Source: Paenibacillus silvestris
Lineage (GTDB): Bacteria; Bacillota; Bacilli; Paenibacillales; NBRC-103111
Length of the DNA: 64,000 nucleotides
Assembly: GCF_009882985.1 (NCBI RefSeq)
Contig: NZ_WTUZ01000039.1
Location: forward strand, 604,129-668,128
Direction: 5' to 3'
Positions 16,755 through 25,365 of the stretch are shown piece after piece. Under the pieces are notes generated by a model. That model did not search any database. It had not been told where the DNA came from and saw only the letters and a list, made by a program, of their open reading frames with translations. The translations under genes and the position numbers were made by a program. Positions within the stretch are counted from its first letter, which is position 1. Each line of letters starts with the position of its first letter.

Positions 16755-18965
16755 ATGAAGATGAGTCCCTATTTTCAACCAACCGAATCAATCGCTGGCA
16801 AAGCCAAGTCTGACGAACATATACTAGCGACTATCGCTGGAAGGTTCATCGGCGCTAACCCTAAGCATCCTCCGGTTTATCGGATCTACTCGGCGGAAGG
16901 CTTTCGCCGTGAAGCGGATTACCGCTACGAAATGGATTTTGCGCAGAGATGGCCAGAGCTGGAGAACGGGCAGTTTGTCTACGTCTGGGGGAAGCTGTGG
17001 AGCGATGGGGAGATCGAGCATCCATTCAGCGTAAGCTGCTATTGCCCTGTACGTATTATGGTGAACGGGACGCAGCAATTCGCGTCAAACCTGAATGACG
17101 ATGTGTTTCCGGAGCGGAGCAGCTATTTCCGTGCCAAACTCAGCAAAGGCTGGAATCACATCGTTATGGAATTCGTGGCAACGGCGACGGGCTGTGGCGG
17201 TAAGTTCGGAACAGGGAGTATCAAAGGTTTCCCGATGCATATGCTTGCCCCAATAGCTGACCGGGACGGTCAAGAGGGCTGGGTATACAGCAGCCCGCAA
17301 TCGGCGACATGGGAAGTCATGCCAGGTAGCGCGGAAGAGAAAGACTGGGCAAGCTCGGCTGTCGATAAGTGGTATCCGCGAATGGCGTGGACGCCAGAGG
17401 AATTGAACAGCGGGTGCTTCAGCCGCATTTACGGCGAAAAGCCAGGGCAGATCGCCTATGCGTGGACGAAGCTGGAGAACAGAAACCCAAGCGTGCAAAG
17501 GGTCAGGTTAATAGGTGTGTATCAAGGCCAACTAACCGTGTACTTAAATGGCACTCCCGTGTTCGAGAAGCATTTAACGGATGGCTCGCTTGAGATGATT
17601 CTTGCGATCCCGTTTGGTGCCCACGATCTCGTTGCCTGCTCTACTTGTGAGGGTTCGATTTGGGGTGTTAACCTAGAAATCGAACACGCGAGCACGGAAG
17701 AAGCCGCTCCTGTGAAGCGAATCCCGCCTTATCCTGTTGAAGGACTAACGGATGGCTGGTTGTACGCAGGACCTTTCTCAGCTGATAATGCTCCGCACCC
17801 AGCCACAATTACTCGCATGGATGCACCGCTTGGCTCAGAAGATGAGCGCACTTTCTGGCGCGCTGATATGCCTGGAGCTTGGGTACGGCCTTATCTGGAG
17901 AATGCCATTTACGGAAAATGGAATTATCCGCTTGGGGTGACACTCTACGGCATCCTGCGAACAGGTCAGGAGTTAGGGGACCCGCATTACACGAACTACG
18001 CCGCAGATCATATCGAACAATGCACCACGTTGTTCGCTTATAGCCGTTGGGATCAGGCGCAATATGGCTCGCCGGGCGTGAATCACCAACTGACGCTGAT
18101 CGACAGCTTGGATGACTGCGGCTCCTTTGGCGCTGCCATGCTGGAGGCAGGCAAGCTTCGAGCACTGGATGGGGCAGAGGCAGCAGCCGAACACATAGCC
18201 CATTACATTACGCGAGAACAAAGCCGGCTTGAGGATGGGACATTGTACCGAACGCGAGGGACAACTGACTTCATGAAGGATACGGTTTGGTGTGACGATT
18301 TATATATGAGCACGCCGTTTCTGAGTAAATACTACGAGCTTACAGGTGATGCTGCGTATCTGGATGATGCAGCGAAACAGTTTCTGCGATATAAAAAGCT
18401 GATGTTTATTCCTGAGCAAGGCATCATGCATCATGTATTCGATTTTAAATTCAGCAAAGGAAATGGCGTGCCTTGGGGACGAGGCAATGGCTGGGTGCTG
18501 TTTTCGTTAACCGAACTTCTGGCGGTCATGCCTAGCGAGCATCCAGAACGTCCCGAGTTATTGGCATTTTTTCGTGAGCTGTGCCTAGGGTACAGGCGCT
18601 TACAGGGGATGCAGGGCTTATGGCATCAAGTGCTGACAGACCCGGAGTCGTATGCGGAAGCTTCCTGCACATCGATGTTTATCTACGCTTTCGCTAGAGG
18701 CGTCCGTTTCGGCTGGCTGGAGGAGGCAGCTCCTTATGTGGAGGCTGTGCTGCAAGGTTGGGAAGGTTTAACGCGTTATGCCATCGACAAAAATGGAAAT
18801 GTGTACGGCGTATGCCGAGGCTCGGGTTATTCGTTCAATAAGCTGTACTATAAAGATCAGCTGTCTTGGCAGTTGAACGATACGCATGGAATCGGCATTG
18901 TGTTGTTGGCTGGCATTGAAACGATGAAGCTGAGGAAGCATTTATCGGCTTGCAGCCACTTTTGA
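16755..18965 (+). CDS. GH105/GH88-type unsaturated uronyl hydrolase with extra N-terminal region
   Basis: About 736 residues. The C-terminal half (~360-735) is an alpha/alpha six-hairpin barrel of the YteR/YesR type: S-L-D-D-C-G-S-F-G-A-A, D-T-V-W-C-D-D-L-Y-M-S-T-P-F-L, W-G-R-G-N-G-W-V-L-F and a late W-H-Q-V-L segment. These enzymes hydrate and cleave the unsaturated galacturonyl residue left by rhamnogalacturonan lyases. The first ~340 residues look like beta-rich, carbohydrate-binding-type domains (two blocks resembling galactose-binding modules). GH105 members are usually about 370 residues, so this is an extended version. There is no signal peptide. GGAGGAAG (16745-16752) favours ATG 16755 or 16761 over the ATG overlapping the previous stop. 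It completes a cytoplasmic pathway with YetA. Confidence 0.85.
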   Translation: MKMSPYFQPTESIAGKAKSDEHILATIAGRFIGANPKHPPVYRIYSAEGFRREADYRYEMDFAQRWPELENGQFVYVWGKLWSDGEIEHPFSVSCYCPVRIMVNGTQQFASNLNDDVFPERSSYFRAKLSKGWNHIVMEFVATATGCGGKFGTGSIKGFPMHMLAPIADRDGQEGWVYSSPQSATWEVMPGSAEEKDWASSAVDKWYPRMAWTPEELNSGCFSRIYGEKPGQIAYAWTKLENRNPSVQRVRLIGVYQGQLTVYLNGTPVFEKHLTDGSLEMILAIPFGAHDLVACSTCEGSIWGVNLEIEHASTEEAAPVKRIPPYPVEGLTDGWLYAGPFSADNAPHPATITRMDAPLGSEDERTFWRADMPGAWVRPYLENAIYGKWNYPLGVTLYGILRTGQELGDPHYTNYAADHIEQCTTLFAYSRWDQAQYGSPGVNHQLTLIDSLDDCGSFGAAMLEAGKLRALDGAEAAAEHIAHYITREQSRLEDGTLYRTRGTTDFMKDTVWCDDLYMSTPFLSKYYELTGDAAYLDDAAKQFLRYKKLMFIPEQGIMHHVFDFKFSKGNGVPWGRGNGWVLFSLTELLAVMPSEHPERPELLAFFRELCLGYRRLQGMQGLWHQVLTDPESYAEASCTSMFIYAFARGVRFGWLEEAAPYVEAVLQGWEGLTRYAIDKNGNVYGVCRGSGYSFNKLYYKDQLSWQLNDTHGIGIVLLAGIETMKLRKHLSACSHF

Positions 18966-18987
18966 AATTTTCAGGAGAAATCCCTTA

Positions 18988-19129
18988 AATTAACAGGAAA
19001 AACTACCGCTATTTAATTGAGTAACACTGCTTCTGGGTAAATAAATGGAATTTGTCCTGTTAATGGGGACGATTGAGCCAGAAAGTAGGGGAGTCGGCGT
19101 GGATTAACGATATAATTTCCAGTTATTTG
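18988..19129. repeat. Intergenic repeat family A, copy 2
   Basis: It starts AATTAACAGGAAAAACTAC, continues CCGCTATTTAATTGAGT and AATAAATGGAATTTGTCC, and ends AATTTCCAGTTATTTG. It matches 5768-5909 block by block in the same orientation, with scattered substitutions. As in copy 1, it is followed by a family C hairpin. The remainder of the 18966-19374 gap holds only that hairpin and the promoter region of the next regulator. Confidence 0.75.
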
Positions 19130-19140
19130 TTTATTTTTAA

Positions 19141-19182
19141 AGAGGCTGTTCCAAGTCATCCAATGACCGTGGGACAGCCTCT
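19141..19182 (+). terminator. Strong hairpin (family C copy 2) ending the pectin operon
   Basis: AGAGGCTGTTCC pairs with GGGACAGCCTCT, with an inner GTCAT/ATGAC stem around CCA, followed by ATTTG. It is the first strong hairpin after the GH105 gene and resembles 6032-6088. Confidence 0.7.
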
Positions 19183-19241
19183 ATTTGTATACCGAAGCAA
19201 ATGGCCGTTGGAACCCGCTAGATTACAAATTGCTGATTAGA

Positions 19242-19274
19242 TTCATATTGTAGATTCCGATAGTTGCGAAATTG
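19242..19274 (+). promoter_or_regulatory. Conserved motif shared with the transporter operon (operator candidate, copy 1)
   Basis: TTCATATTGT followed by AGTTGCGAAATTG (19262-19274) recurs as TTCATACTGT plus AGTTGCGAAATTG at 21684-21712. The two copies precede the AraC regulator and the transporter operon of the same module. This fits autoregulation plus target regulation by the AraC protein. Confidence 0.5.
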
Positions 19275-19299
19275 TAGATCCAATTCTAGAATGGTTTGA

Positions 19300-19327
19300 T
19301 TGAATTGACCGAATGATCCTTTATAAT
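19300..19327 (+). promoter_or_regulatory. SigA-type promoter of the AraC gene (GH2 module)
   Basis: A -35 TTGAAT (19300-19305) and a consensus -10 TATAAT (19322-19327) are separated by 16 bp and lie 48 bp upstream of the ATG at 19375. Confidence 0.6.
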
Positions 19328-19374
19328 GAAAGACAGCAAGAGGACAGGAAGTGTTCATAGGAGGAGCGTCGGTT

Positions 19375-21624
19375 ATGGTACGAAACTTTAAGAAATTTAG
19401 CAATAGTGTAGCGTTTAAGTGGATCGTCTCCTATGCCATAATTATGATTATTCCTTTGATTGTAAGTGCGATCGTCTATTTGCAAACAACACAAATTATT
19501 GAATATGAAATTCGGCGGGCCAGTAATGCCATGCTGAATCAAGTGAAATTCATTGTTGATAATGAGTTGAAACAAACGGAGAAACTCGCCGCTCAGCTTA
19601 CCATTCAACCGGATATCAAGAGATATTTGCAGCTTGATAAGGCGGCAGAATCCGAGAATGCATTCCCTATCTACAAAACGGGACAGGAACTTAGCAATTA
19701 CAAGTCTATTAATGATTTTATCAGTGGCATTTATATTTACTCGTCCCAACTGGATAAGGTTTTAACCAATGAAACCTATGTGGATTCCAAATTGTTCTAT
19801 GAAATGACCCATCAGTCTCCTCAAATGTCTTATGACACGTGGTTGGCTAGTGTGCAGGAACCAAACCAGAAGGAATATCAATTGATGCCAATTACGGAGT
19901 TGGACAGGCCAGGAGAGACAGTTGTCTTCATGGAATCGTTAACGAACAAGGTTGAGCGAACACAATCCGGGATGTTAATGATGCCGATCAACAGAAACAA
20001 CATTCAGCATTTGCTGGAAAACGTGGATTGGGTGAATAGGGGCAGAATTTTCATTGTCGATCAGCATGATGAGATCCTGTTTCAAAACCGTAATGGAGAA
20101 ACTGTACCGAAATCGTACTATCAATCTTTACAAGGCTCCGACAGCATGACGACAATTGTGGAATCAGATACCACGGCATGGCGATATGTGAGTGTATTTC
20201 CCTCTGATGTATTCTGGGAACGAGCAAGAGAAATTCGCAATTTGAACTTAATAGGACTGTTGATTTGCTGTCTGATCGGAGCCGGTGTGATCTCGTATTT
20301 TGCTAAGAAAAATTACGGTCCTGTCCGTGAACTGGTTCATGTATTTTCTCGCTTCAAGAAGGACAGTGAAGGCGACAAAGATGAATACGCCTTCATTCGG
20401 GAGAGTGTGCTTGCGACTTTGCAGGAGCGGGATGATATGAATAATCAGCAGCACCAGCAATTTCGAGTGCTCCAGGGCTACTATTTGTCACGACTGTTAA
20501 AGGGGCATGTGGAAGAATCATTATCTGTAGAAGAAGCAGCGGAAATCTATCGGTTACAATGGACATCCGAGCAGTTCACGGTACTGCTGTTTCATATAGA
20601 GTTAGCCCAAGATAGCCGCAAAACTTCGCTGGAGTTATCACATTTTATTGTTTCAAATATCGTGATGGATCTGATTCGCCGCAGGCACTTGATTCATTTT
20701 ACTGATTTGGACGGTATGCTCGGAGCCATCGTGAACATGAATCCGATCCATACAAGCTCTTGGAAAGAGGACATTGAACAAGCGCTCTCGGAAGGGTTGG
20801 AATTTATCGAGCAGCGTTACGGATTGACCTTTGCTGTAGCAGGAAGTGAACGGCAGGTTGGCCTCAAAGGGATTCACCAAGGTTTCTTGCAAGCGCTTGA
20901 AGCTAGAGAATATAGCCTGCTCCTTAATGAAGATGGATTTATTTGGTATGGGAATGTTAAACAAGAGGAAACAGATTACTATTATTCCATGAATGATGAG
21001 CTGATTTTGATCAATATTATCAAGGTTGGAGACTTGCCTAAGGCTACCGAGCTGTTGGATGAGCTGATTGAAGGTATTTTCAGCCGGCAATCCTCTATTG
21101 AAATGATTAAATGTGCGATGATTGATCTGGCCAGTACGATGATGAAGACCATCCCTTTAGAAACGAGTAAATCGGCTATTTGGGAAGAGCGCCGCCCAGT
21201 CAAACGATTGCTGAGCTGTTCCACACGCGCGGAATTCCGGCGAGAGCTGCTAGAGATTGTCACGCTCGTCTGCGAACGTGTTCAGTCCCGGATGTCTCTT
21301 GCGAGCCATATGGGTATTGGCAATCAGGTGGAAGAATACGTAAAATCCAATTTTACGGATGATAATTTAAGCGTCTCCATGATCGGGGCGCACTTTGGCA
21401 TCACACCTCAGTACGTGTCCAAAGTATTCAAGGCGCATGCAGGACAGGGTCTCCATGACTATATTAGCCAGATTAGGATGGGAGAGGCGAAACTTCTCTT
21501 GGACGAGGGAGCTTCTATTGATGAGACAGCGCTGAAAGTCGGTTTCACCAGCAGCAGCGCGTTTATTCGAGTGTTCAAAAAATATGAAGGCATCACGCCA
21601 GGTCGATACAAAAGCTTGCCCTAG
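19375..21624 (+). CDS. Membrane-anchored AraC-family regulator (GH2 module)
   Basis: 749 residues with the same layout as the other large AraC proteins in the window. Helix 1 lies near residues 14-36 (W-I-V-S-Y-A-I-I-M-I-I-P-L-I-V-S), followed by an extracellular sensor to about 280 and helix 2 (L-I-G-L-L-I-C-C-L-I-G-A-G-V-I). A cytoplasmic region with GGDEF-like remnant character follows, then a C-terminal AraC double helix-turn-helix (I-G-A-H-F-G-I-T-P-Q-Y-V-S-K-V-F-K, ending E-G-I-T-P-G-R-Y). ATG 19375 follows AGGAGGAG (19359-19366) by 8 nt; a GTG at 19351 would start ahead of that site. It has its own promoter and is followed by a terminator, so it is a separate unit that probably activates the downstream binding protein, permeases and GH2 enzyme. 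Confidence 0.9.
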   Translation: MVRNFKKFSNSVAFKWIVSYAIIMIIPLIVSAIVYLQTTQIIEYEIRRASNAMLNQVKFIVDNELKQTEKLAAQLTIQPDIKRYLQLDKAAESENAFPIYKTGQELSNYKSINDFISGIYIYSSQLDKVLTNETYVDSKLFYEMTHQSPQMSYDTWLASVQEPNQKEYQLMPITELDRPGETVVFMESLTNKVERTQSGMLMMPINRNNIQHLLENVDWVNRGRIFIVDQHDEILFQNRNGETVPKSYYQSLQGSDSMTTIVESDTTAWRYVSVFPSDVFWERAREIRNLNLIGLLICCLIGAGVISYFAKKNYGPVRELVHVFSRFKKDSEGDKDEYAFIRESVLATLQERDDMNNQQHQQFRVLQGYYLSRLLKGHVEESLSVEEAAEIYRLQWTSEQFTVLLFHIELAQDSRKTSLELSHFIVSNIVMDLIRRRHLIHFTDLDGMLGAIVNMNPIHTSSWKEDIEQALSEGLEFIEQRYGLTFAVAGSERQVGLKGIHQGFLQALEAREYSLLLNEDGFIWYGNVKQEETDYYYSMNDELILINIIKVGDLPKATELLDELIEGIFSRQSSIEMIKCAMIDLASTMMKTIPLETSKSAIWEERRPVKRLLSCSTRAEFRRELLEIVTLVCERVQSRMSLASHMGIGNQVEEYVKSNFTDDNLSVSMIGAHFGITPQYVSKVFKAHAGQGLHDYISQIRMGEAKLLLDEGASIDETALKVGFTSSSAFIRVFKKYEGITPGRYKSLP

Positions 21625-21645
21625 CAAATTTAGCTGTGAATAACC

Positions 21646-21685
21646 AAAAAGACGATTGTAGTCAAATTGACGATCGTCTTTTTTT
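21646..21685 (+). terminator. Intrinsic terminator after the AraC gene
   Basis: AAAGACGATTG pairs with CGATCGTCTTT (one mismatch), followed by a run of T residues at 21679-21685. It separates the regulator from the transporter operon. Confidence 0.85.
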
Positions 21686-21712
21686 CATACTGTCAATCGA
21701 GTTGCGAAATTG
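21684..21712 (+). promoter_or_regulatory. Conserved motif shared with the AraC gene (operator candidate, copy 2)
   Basis: TTCATACTGTCAATCG runs into AGTTGCGAAATTG (21700-21712), the same 13-mer found at 19262-19274. It lies 91 bp upstream of the solute-binding protein start and overlaps the end of the terminator's T run. Confidence 0.5.
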
Positions 21713-21802
21713 AACATTGTCGGTGAAGATCAGGTCGATTACATTGGGAAAGCGACAGATCAACTTACTTTTACTTTCCAATTGATGAGGGGGATATTGT
21801 TA

Positions 21803-23392
21803 ATGAAATCAATAAGATCAAGCAAGCTGCGCAGTTCCGTAGCTCTTATAGTAGGTTCCGCGCTGCTCTTGTCGGGCTGTACGGGAGGCCAGAGCAATGA
21901 AGCAGCGCCTTCGACAGCAGCGAATACAAGCAGCAATGCCAACTTCTCTTATCCGATGCCAGGGAATACACAGCTTACGTTCATGACGGAAGCGCTCGGC
22001 GGCATTCCTGAGAGAATGCCGATTGATGATGAATACCAGAAGCGAACAGGCATCGCCATTAAGCATTTGGGCGGCACGCCGATGGCAGATCAGAAGTTCA
22101 GTTTGCAGCTTGCATCCGGTGAGCTTCCTGACATCTTCCTGAATACATGGCTGCAATATCCGGGTGGTCCGGAGAAAGCGGTAGAGCAAGGTTATATATT
22201 GAAGCTGAACGATTATATCGATAAATACGCGCCTAACCTGAAGAAAACGCTGCAGGACAATCCGGAGATCGATAAAATGATCAAAACGGATAACGGCACT
22301 TACTACGCATTCCCATTCATCCGTTCGGAGGCTGGTCGCGTGTATGGAGGCCCTATTATTCGCAAAGATTGGCTTGACGAGCTAGGACTCGCTATTCCTG
22401 AGACCATCGATGAGTGGTATACAGCGCTGAAGGCATTTAAGGAGAAGAAGAATGCGGCGGCACCGGTAACTTTCCGTACGATTTTCCTAGGCGAACGTAC
22501 TGGGGGCTTCGCTGGCGCATATGGCGTCATGGGCAACTATTATGTGAAAGACGGCAAAGTTGTCTACGGTTATTTGGAGCCAGCGTACAAAGAGTATCTC
22601 AAGACGATGAGTAAATGGTACAAAGAAGGGCTCATTGATAAAGACTTTGCGTCGATCGATGCAGCGACAGTCGACAAGAAGATGACATCCCAAGTGAGTG
22701 GGGCCACATTCGGCTGGCAATTCTATATCGAGAAGTACAATTCGACTGTACAAGCGACAGACCCTAAAGCGAACTATGTGGCTGCACCGTACCCGACATT
22801 AACGAAAGGGACAAAGCCTGAATTCGGGCAGTTGGACAATGCCTATGCAGGTACGAGTTCTGCGGCCATTTCGGCTAAAACCAAGAACATTGAAGCAGCC
22901 ATGCGTTGGTTGGATTACGCCTATTCCAAAGAAGGCAGCATGCTGAATACTTTCGGTATCGAAGGCGTTACCTATGCGTTGAAAGACGGCAAGCCTGCGT
23001 ATACCGATATGGTCGTCAAGAATCCGCAAGGTCTGGGCAGTGACCAAGTTATGATGCAATACGCACATGGCACGAATTTCCCAATGATTCAGCAGGATAA
23101 TAATTTGCCAGCGAAATATAAGCAAACGACAGAGGCCATTGATATTTGGAAAAATACGAATCATGCGAGTCATTTGCTGCCGCCGGTAACGCCGACTGCG
23201 GCAGAAGCGGATGAAATGTCCTCCATCATGAACGATATTAACGCGCTGGTGAAAGAGGCGGAGCTGAAAATTATTCTTGGAGCTGAGCCGATCGAAGCGT
23301 ATGACAAGTATGTTCAACAAATGAAGAGTATGGGAATTGAACGCGCGCTTAAAATTCAACAAGCGGCTTATGAACGATATATGAAGCGATAA
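21803..23392 (+). CDS. Lipoprotein solute-binding protein (GH2 module)
   Basis: 529 residues. The signal peptide (MKSIRSSKLRSSVALIV) ends in the lipobox L-L-L-S-G-C-T-G with the lipidated Cys near residue 26. A short A/S/N linker leads to a type 1 extracellular solute-binding domain of the long LplA class: Y-Q-K-R-T-G-I, R-K-D-W-L-D-E-L-G, and W-Y-K-E-G-L-I-D-K-D-F. ATG 21803 follows GAGGGGG (21787-21793) by about 9 nt; a longer frame from 21710 would add a non-signal N-terminal extension. It heads the operon with the two permeases. The cargo is probably a galactoside- or glucuronide-containing oligosaccharide, judged from the GH2 enzyme. Confidence 0.92.
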   Translation: MKSIRSSKLRSSVALIVGSALLLSGCTGGQSNEAAPSTAANTSSNANFSYPMPGNTQLTFMTEALGGIPERMPIDDEYQKRTGIAIKHLGGTPMADQKFSLQLASGELPDIFLNTWLQYPGGPEKAVEQGYILKLNDYIDKYAPNLKKTLQDNPEIDKMIKTDNGTYYAFPFIRSEAGRVYGGPIIRKDWLDELGLAIPETIDEWYTALKAFKEKKNAAAPVTFRTIFLGERTGGFAGAYGVMGNYYVKDGKVVYGYLEPAYKEYLKTMSKWYKEGLIDKDFASIDAATVDKKMTSQVSGATFGWQFYIEKYNSTVQATDPKANYVAAPYPTLTKGTKPEFGQLDNAYAGTSSAAISAKTKNIEAAMRWLDYAYSKEGSMLNTFGIEGVTYALKDGKPAYTDMVVKNPQGLGSDQVMMQYAHGTNFPMIQQDNNLPAKYKQTTEAIDIWKNTNHASHLLPPVTPTAAEADEMSSIMNDINALVKEAELKIILGAEPIEAYDKYVQQMKSMGIERALKIQQAAYERYMKR

Positions 23393-23485
23393 GGAAAGCC
23401 GAGGCTGGGGACCGCCGCTGCCAAGCAGCAAGCAGCGGTCCTTTGCTCGAAGCCGATCAGGGGTTATACGAAGGAAGGTGGAGCG

Positions 23486-24388
23486 ATGACCAGCTTAAGA
23501 AGAGATTTGATACGCAACAAGTGGCTTTACATCATGATACTCCCCGTCGTCATCTATTACATTGCTTTTCAGTATGCGCCGATGTATGGCGCGATCATTG
23601 CCTTTAAACAATTTGTGCCTGCCAAGGGAATCCTGGGTAGCGATTGGGTGGGCTTCAAACATTTCAATGATTTCTTTTCCAGTATTTATTTTTTTCGGGT
23701 GATCAAAAATACCATTTTGCTCAGCATGAGCAATCTGCTTTTCGGATTTCCGGCGCCCATTATTCTTGCTTTACTCTTAAATGAATTAAAGAGTCCGATA
23801 TTTCGCCGCATTACGCAAACGATTACGTACATGCCCCATTTTATTACGCTGGTCGTAGTTGCGGGCATCATTCGGTATTTTACGCTATCAGATGGATTAG
23901 TTAACGACGTGATCGCCTTTTTCGGCGGGGAACGGGCATCCTTCCTGCAGCAGCCGGAGTCGTTTCGTCCCATCTATGTCATCAGTGAAATCTGGCAGCA
24001 AGTAGGCTGGGGAACCATCATTTATCTAGCAGCGATATCTGGTATTGATCAGCAACAGTACGAAGCAGCCAAGATCGACGGGGCTACGAAGTTTCGTCAA
24101 ATCTGGCATATTACGCTGCCGGGTATCCTTCCTACCGTTATGATCATGCTCATTCTCGCGTTAGGTAATCTAATGAACGTTGGCTTTGAGAAGATCATTC
24201 TGTTGTACAGCGCGAGCATCTACGATACCGCGGATGTCATTTCCACTTTCGTGTATCGGAAGGGGATTCTGGAATTTAACTATGGCTTTAGTACAGCAGT
24301 AGGCTTATTCAATTCCGTCATCAATTTCATCATTCTTCTGATGGCTAATTATCTCAGTAAGAGGGTCAGTCAGAACAGCTTGTGGTAA
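23486..24388 (+). CDS. Carbohydrate ABC transporter permease, LplB type (GH2 module)
   Basis: 300 residues, six predicted helices. The LplB opening reads K-W-L-Y-I-M-I-L-P-V-V-I-Y-Y-I-A-F, then Y-A-P-M-Y-G-A-I-I-A-F-K. The ATPase-docking loop is Y-E-A-A-K-I-D-G-A-T-K-F-R-Q-I-W-H-I-T-L-P. GGAAGGTGGAG lies just before ATG 23486. It pairs with the next permease, 13 nt downstream. The ATPase must be supplied from elsewhere, as for the other Lpl-type importers here. Confidence 0.93.
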   Translation: MTSLRRDLIRNKWLYIMILPVVIYYIAFQYAPMYGAIIAFKQFVPAKGILGSDWVGFKHFNDFFSSIYFFRVIKNTILLSMSNLLFGFPAPIILALLLNELKSPIFRRITQTITYMPHFITLVVVAGIIRYFTLSDGLVNDVIAFFGGERASFLQQPESFRPIYVISEIWQQVGWGTIIYLAAISGIDQQQYEAAKIDGATKFRQIWHITLPGILPTVMIMLILALGNLMNVGFEKIILLYSASIYDTADVISTFVYRKGILEFNYGFSTAVGLFNSVINFIILLMANYLSKRVSQNSLW

Positions 24389-24401
24389 GGAGGAAACGAC
24401 G

Positions 24402-25280
24402 ATGAACCGACCGACTTTTGGAGAAAGAGTCTTTGATGGAATGAATAGTTTGATTATGGTGGTATTAATTCTAGCCACGTTATACCCATTGCTATATATT
24501 TTGTTCTCCTCATTGAGTGATGGCAACAGGCTGATCTCATTCGATGGCATCTTGCTGTGGCCGCAAGGTTTCTCGCTCGATGGCTACAAAGCCGTCTTTA
24601 GTAATACAACGTTTCTTCATGCTTTTAAAAATACGTTCTTCGTGCTGTTTGTTGGCTTGGCGATCAATCTAACCTTAACTTCACTCGGTGCTTATGTGCT
24701 ATCCCGAGATGATGTGAAGCTAAGCAAGCCAATCATGTTTTTCATTGTATTTACGATGTTTTTCCAAGGCGGACTCATTCCTTTCTATTTGATCGTAAAG
24801 TCTTATGGGATAACCAACACCTTATGGGCGTTAATTCTGCCATCAGCGATCAGTACCTTTAATTTAATTATTATGCGAACGTATTTTCAGGCTTTGCCGA
24901 AAGAGCTGGAGGAATCGGCCTTCCTGGACGGAGCCGGTCACTTCACCATCTTGTTTCGCATTTTCCTTCCGTTATCCATGCCTGTTGTAGCCGTGATGAT
25001 TCTGTACTATGGGGTAGGGCACTGGAACAGCTGGTTCAATGCCATGATTTTCCTGCGTGATCAGAGTTTATTCCCCGTTCAACTGGTGGTCAGGAACATT
25101 TTATTAGAGAATGACAGCGCCAACATGATAGGCACGACGACACTTACACATAGTCAGAGTGTTTCCGAAACGCTTAAGTATGCAGCCATTATCGTAACGA
25201 CGCTTCCGATTTTAGTTTTGTATCCTTTTTTGCAAAAGTATTTTGTAAAAGGGGTTATGGTTGGCGCGTTGAAAGGCTGA
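24402..25280 (+). CDS. Carbohydrate ABC transporter permease, LplC type (GH2 module)
   Basis: 292 residues. The YtcP/LplC ending L-V-L-Y-P-F-L-Q-K-Y-F-V-K-G-V-M-V-G-A-L-K-G is present. The docking loop reads L-E-E-S-A-F-L-D-G-A-G-H, with Ser replacing the second Ala of the EAA motif. TAAGGAGGAAACG precedes ATG 24402, and the first bases of that site are the end of the preceding gene, so the two are coupled. A terminator-like hairpin follows 33 nt after the stop. Confidence 0.93.
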   Translation: MNRPTFGERVFDGMNSLIMVVLILATLYPLLYILFSSLSDGNRLISFDGILLWPQGFSLDGYKAVFSNTTFLHAFKNTFFVLFVGLAINLTLTSLGAYVLSRDDVKLSKPIMFFIVFTMFFQGGLIPFYLIVKSYGITNTLWALILPSAISTFNLIIMRTYFQALPKELEESAFLDGAGHFTILFRIFLPLSMPVVAVMILYYGVGHWNSWFNAMIFLRDQSLFPVQLVVRNILLENDSANMIGTTTLTHSQSVSETLKYAAIIVTTLPILVLYPFLQKYFVKGVMVGALKG

Positions 25281-25313
25281 TGAGTTATCGAATGATTTAT
25301 TAATTAGGACAAG

Positions 25314-25345
25314 AAGGCTGCCGATTGATTTCGACAGCCCTTTTT
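25314..25345 (+). terminator. Terminator or attenuator between permease and GH2 genes
   Basis: GGCTGCCG pairs with CGACAGCC (one mismatch) around a short AT-rich loop, followed by TTTTT. Only 20 nt separate it from the GH2 start, which leaves no room for a promoter. It therefore probably allows partial read-through and sets a lower level of the GH2 enzyme. Confidence 0.7.
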
Positions 25346-25365
25346 GTAGAGGAGGGCTTAAGCTC

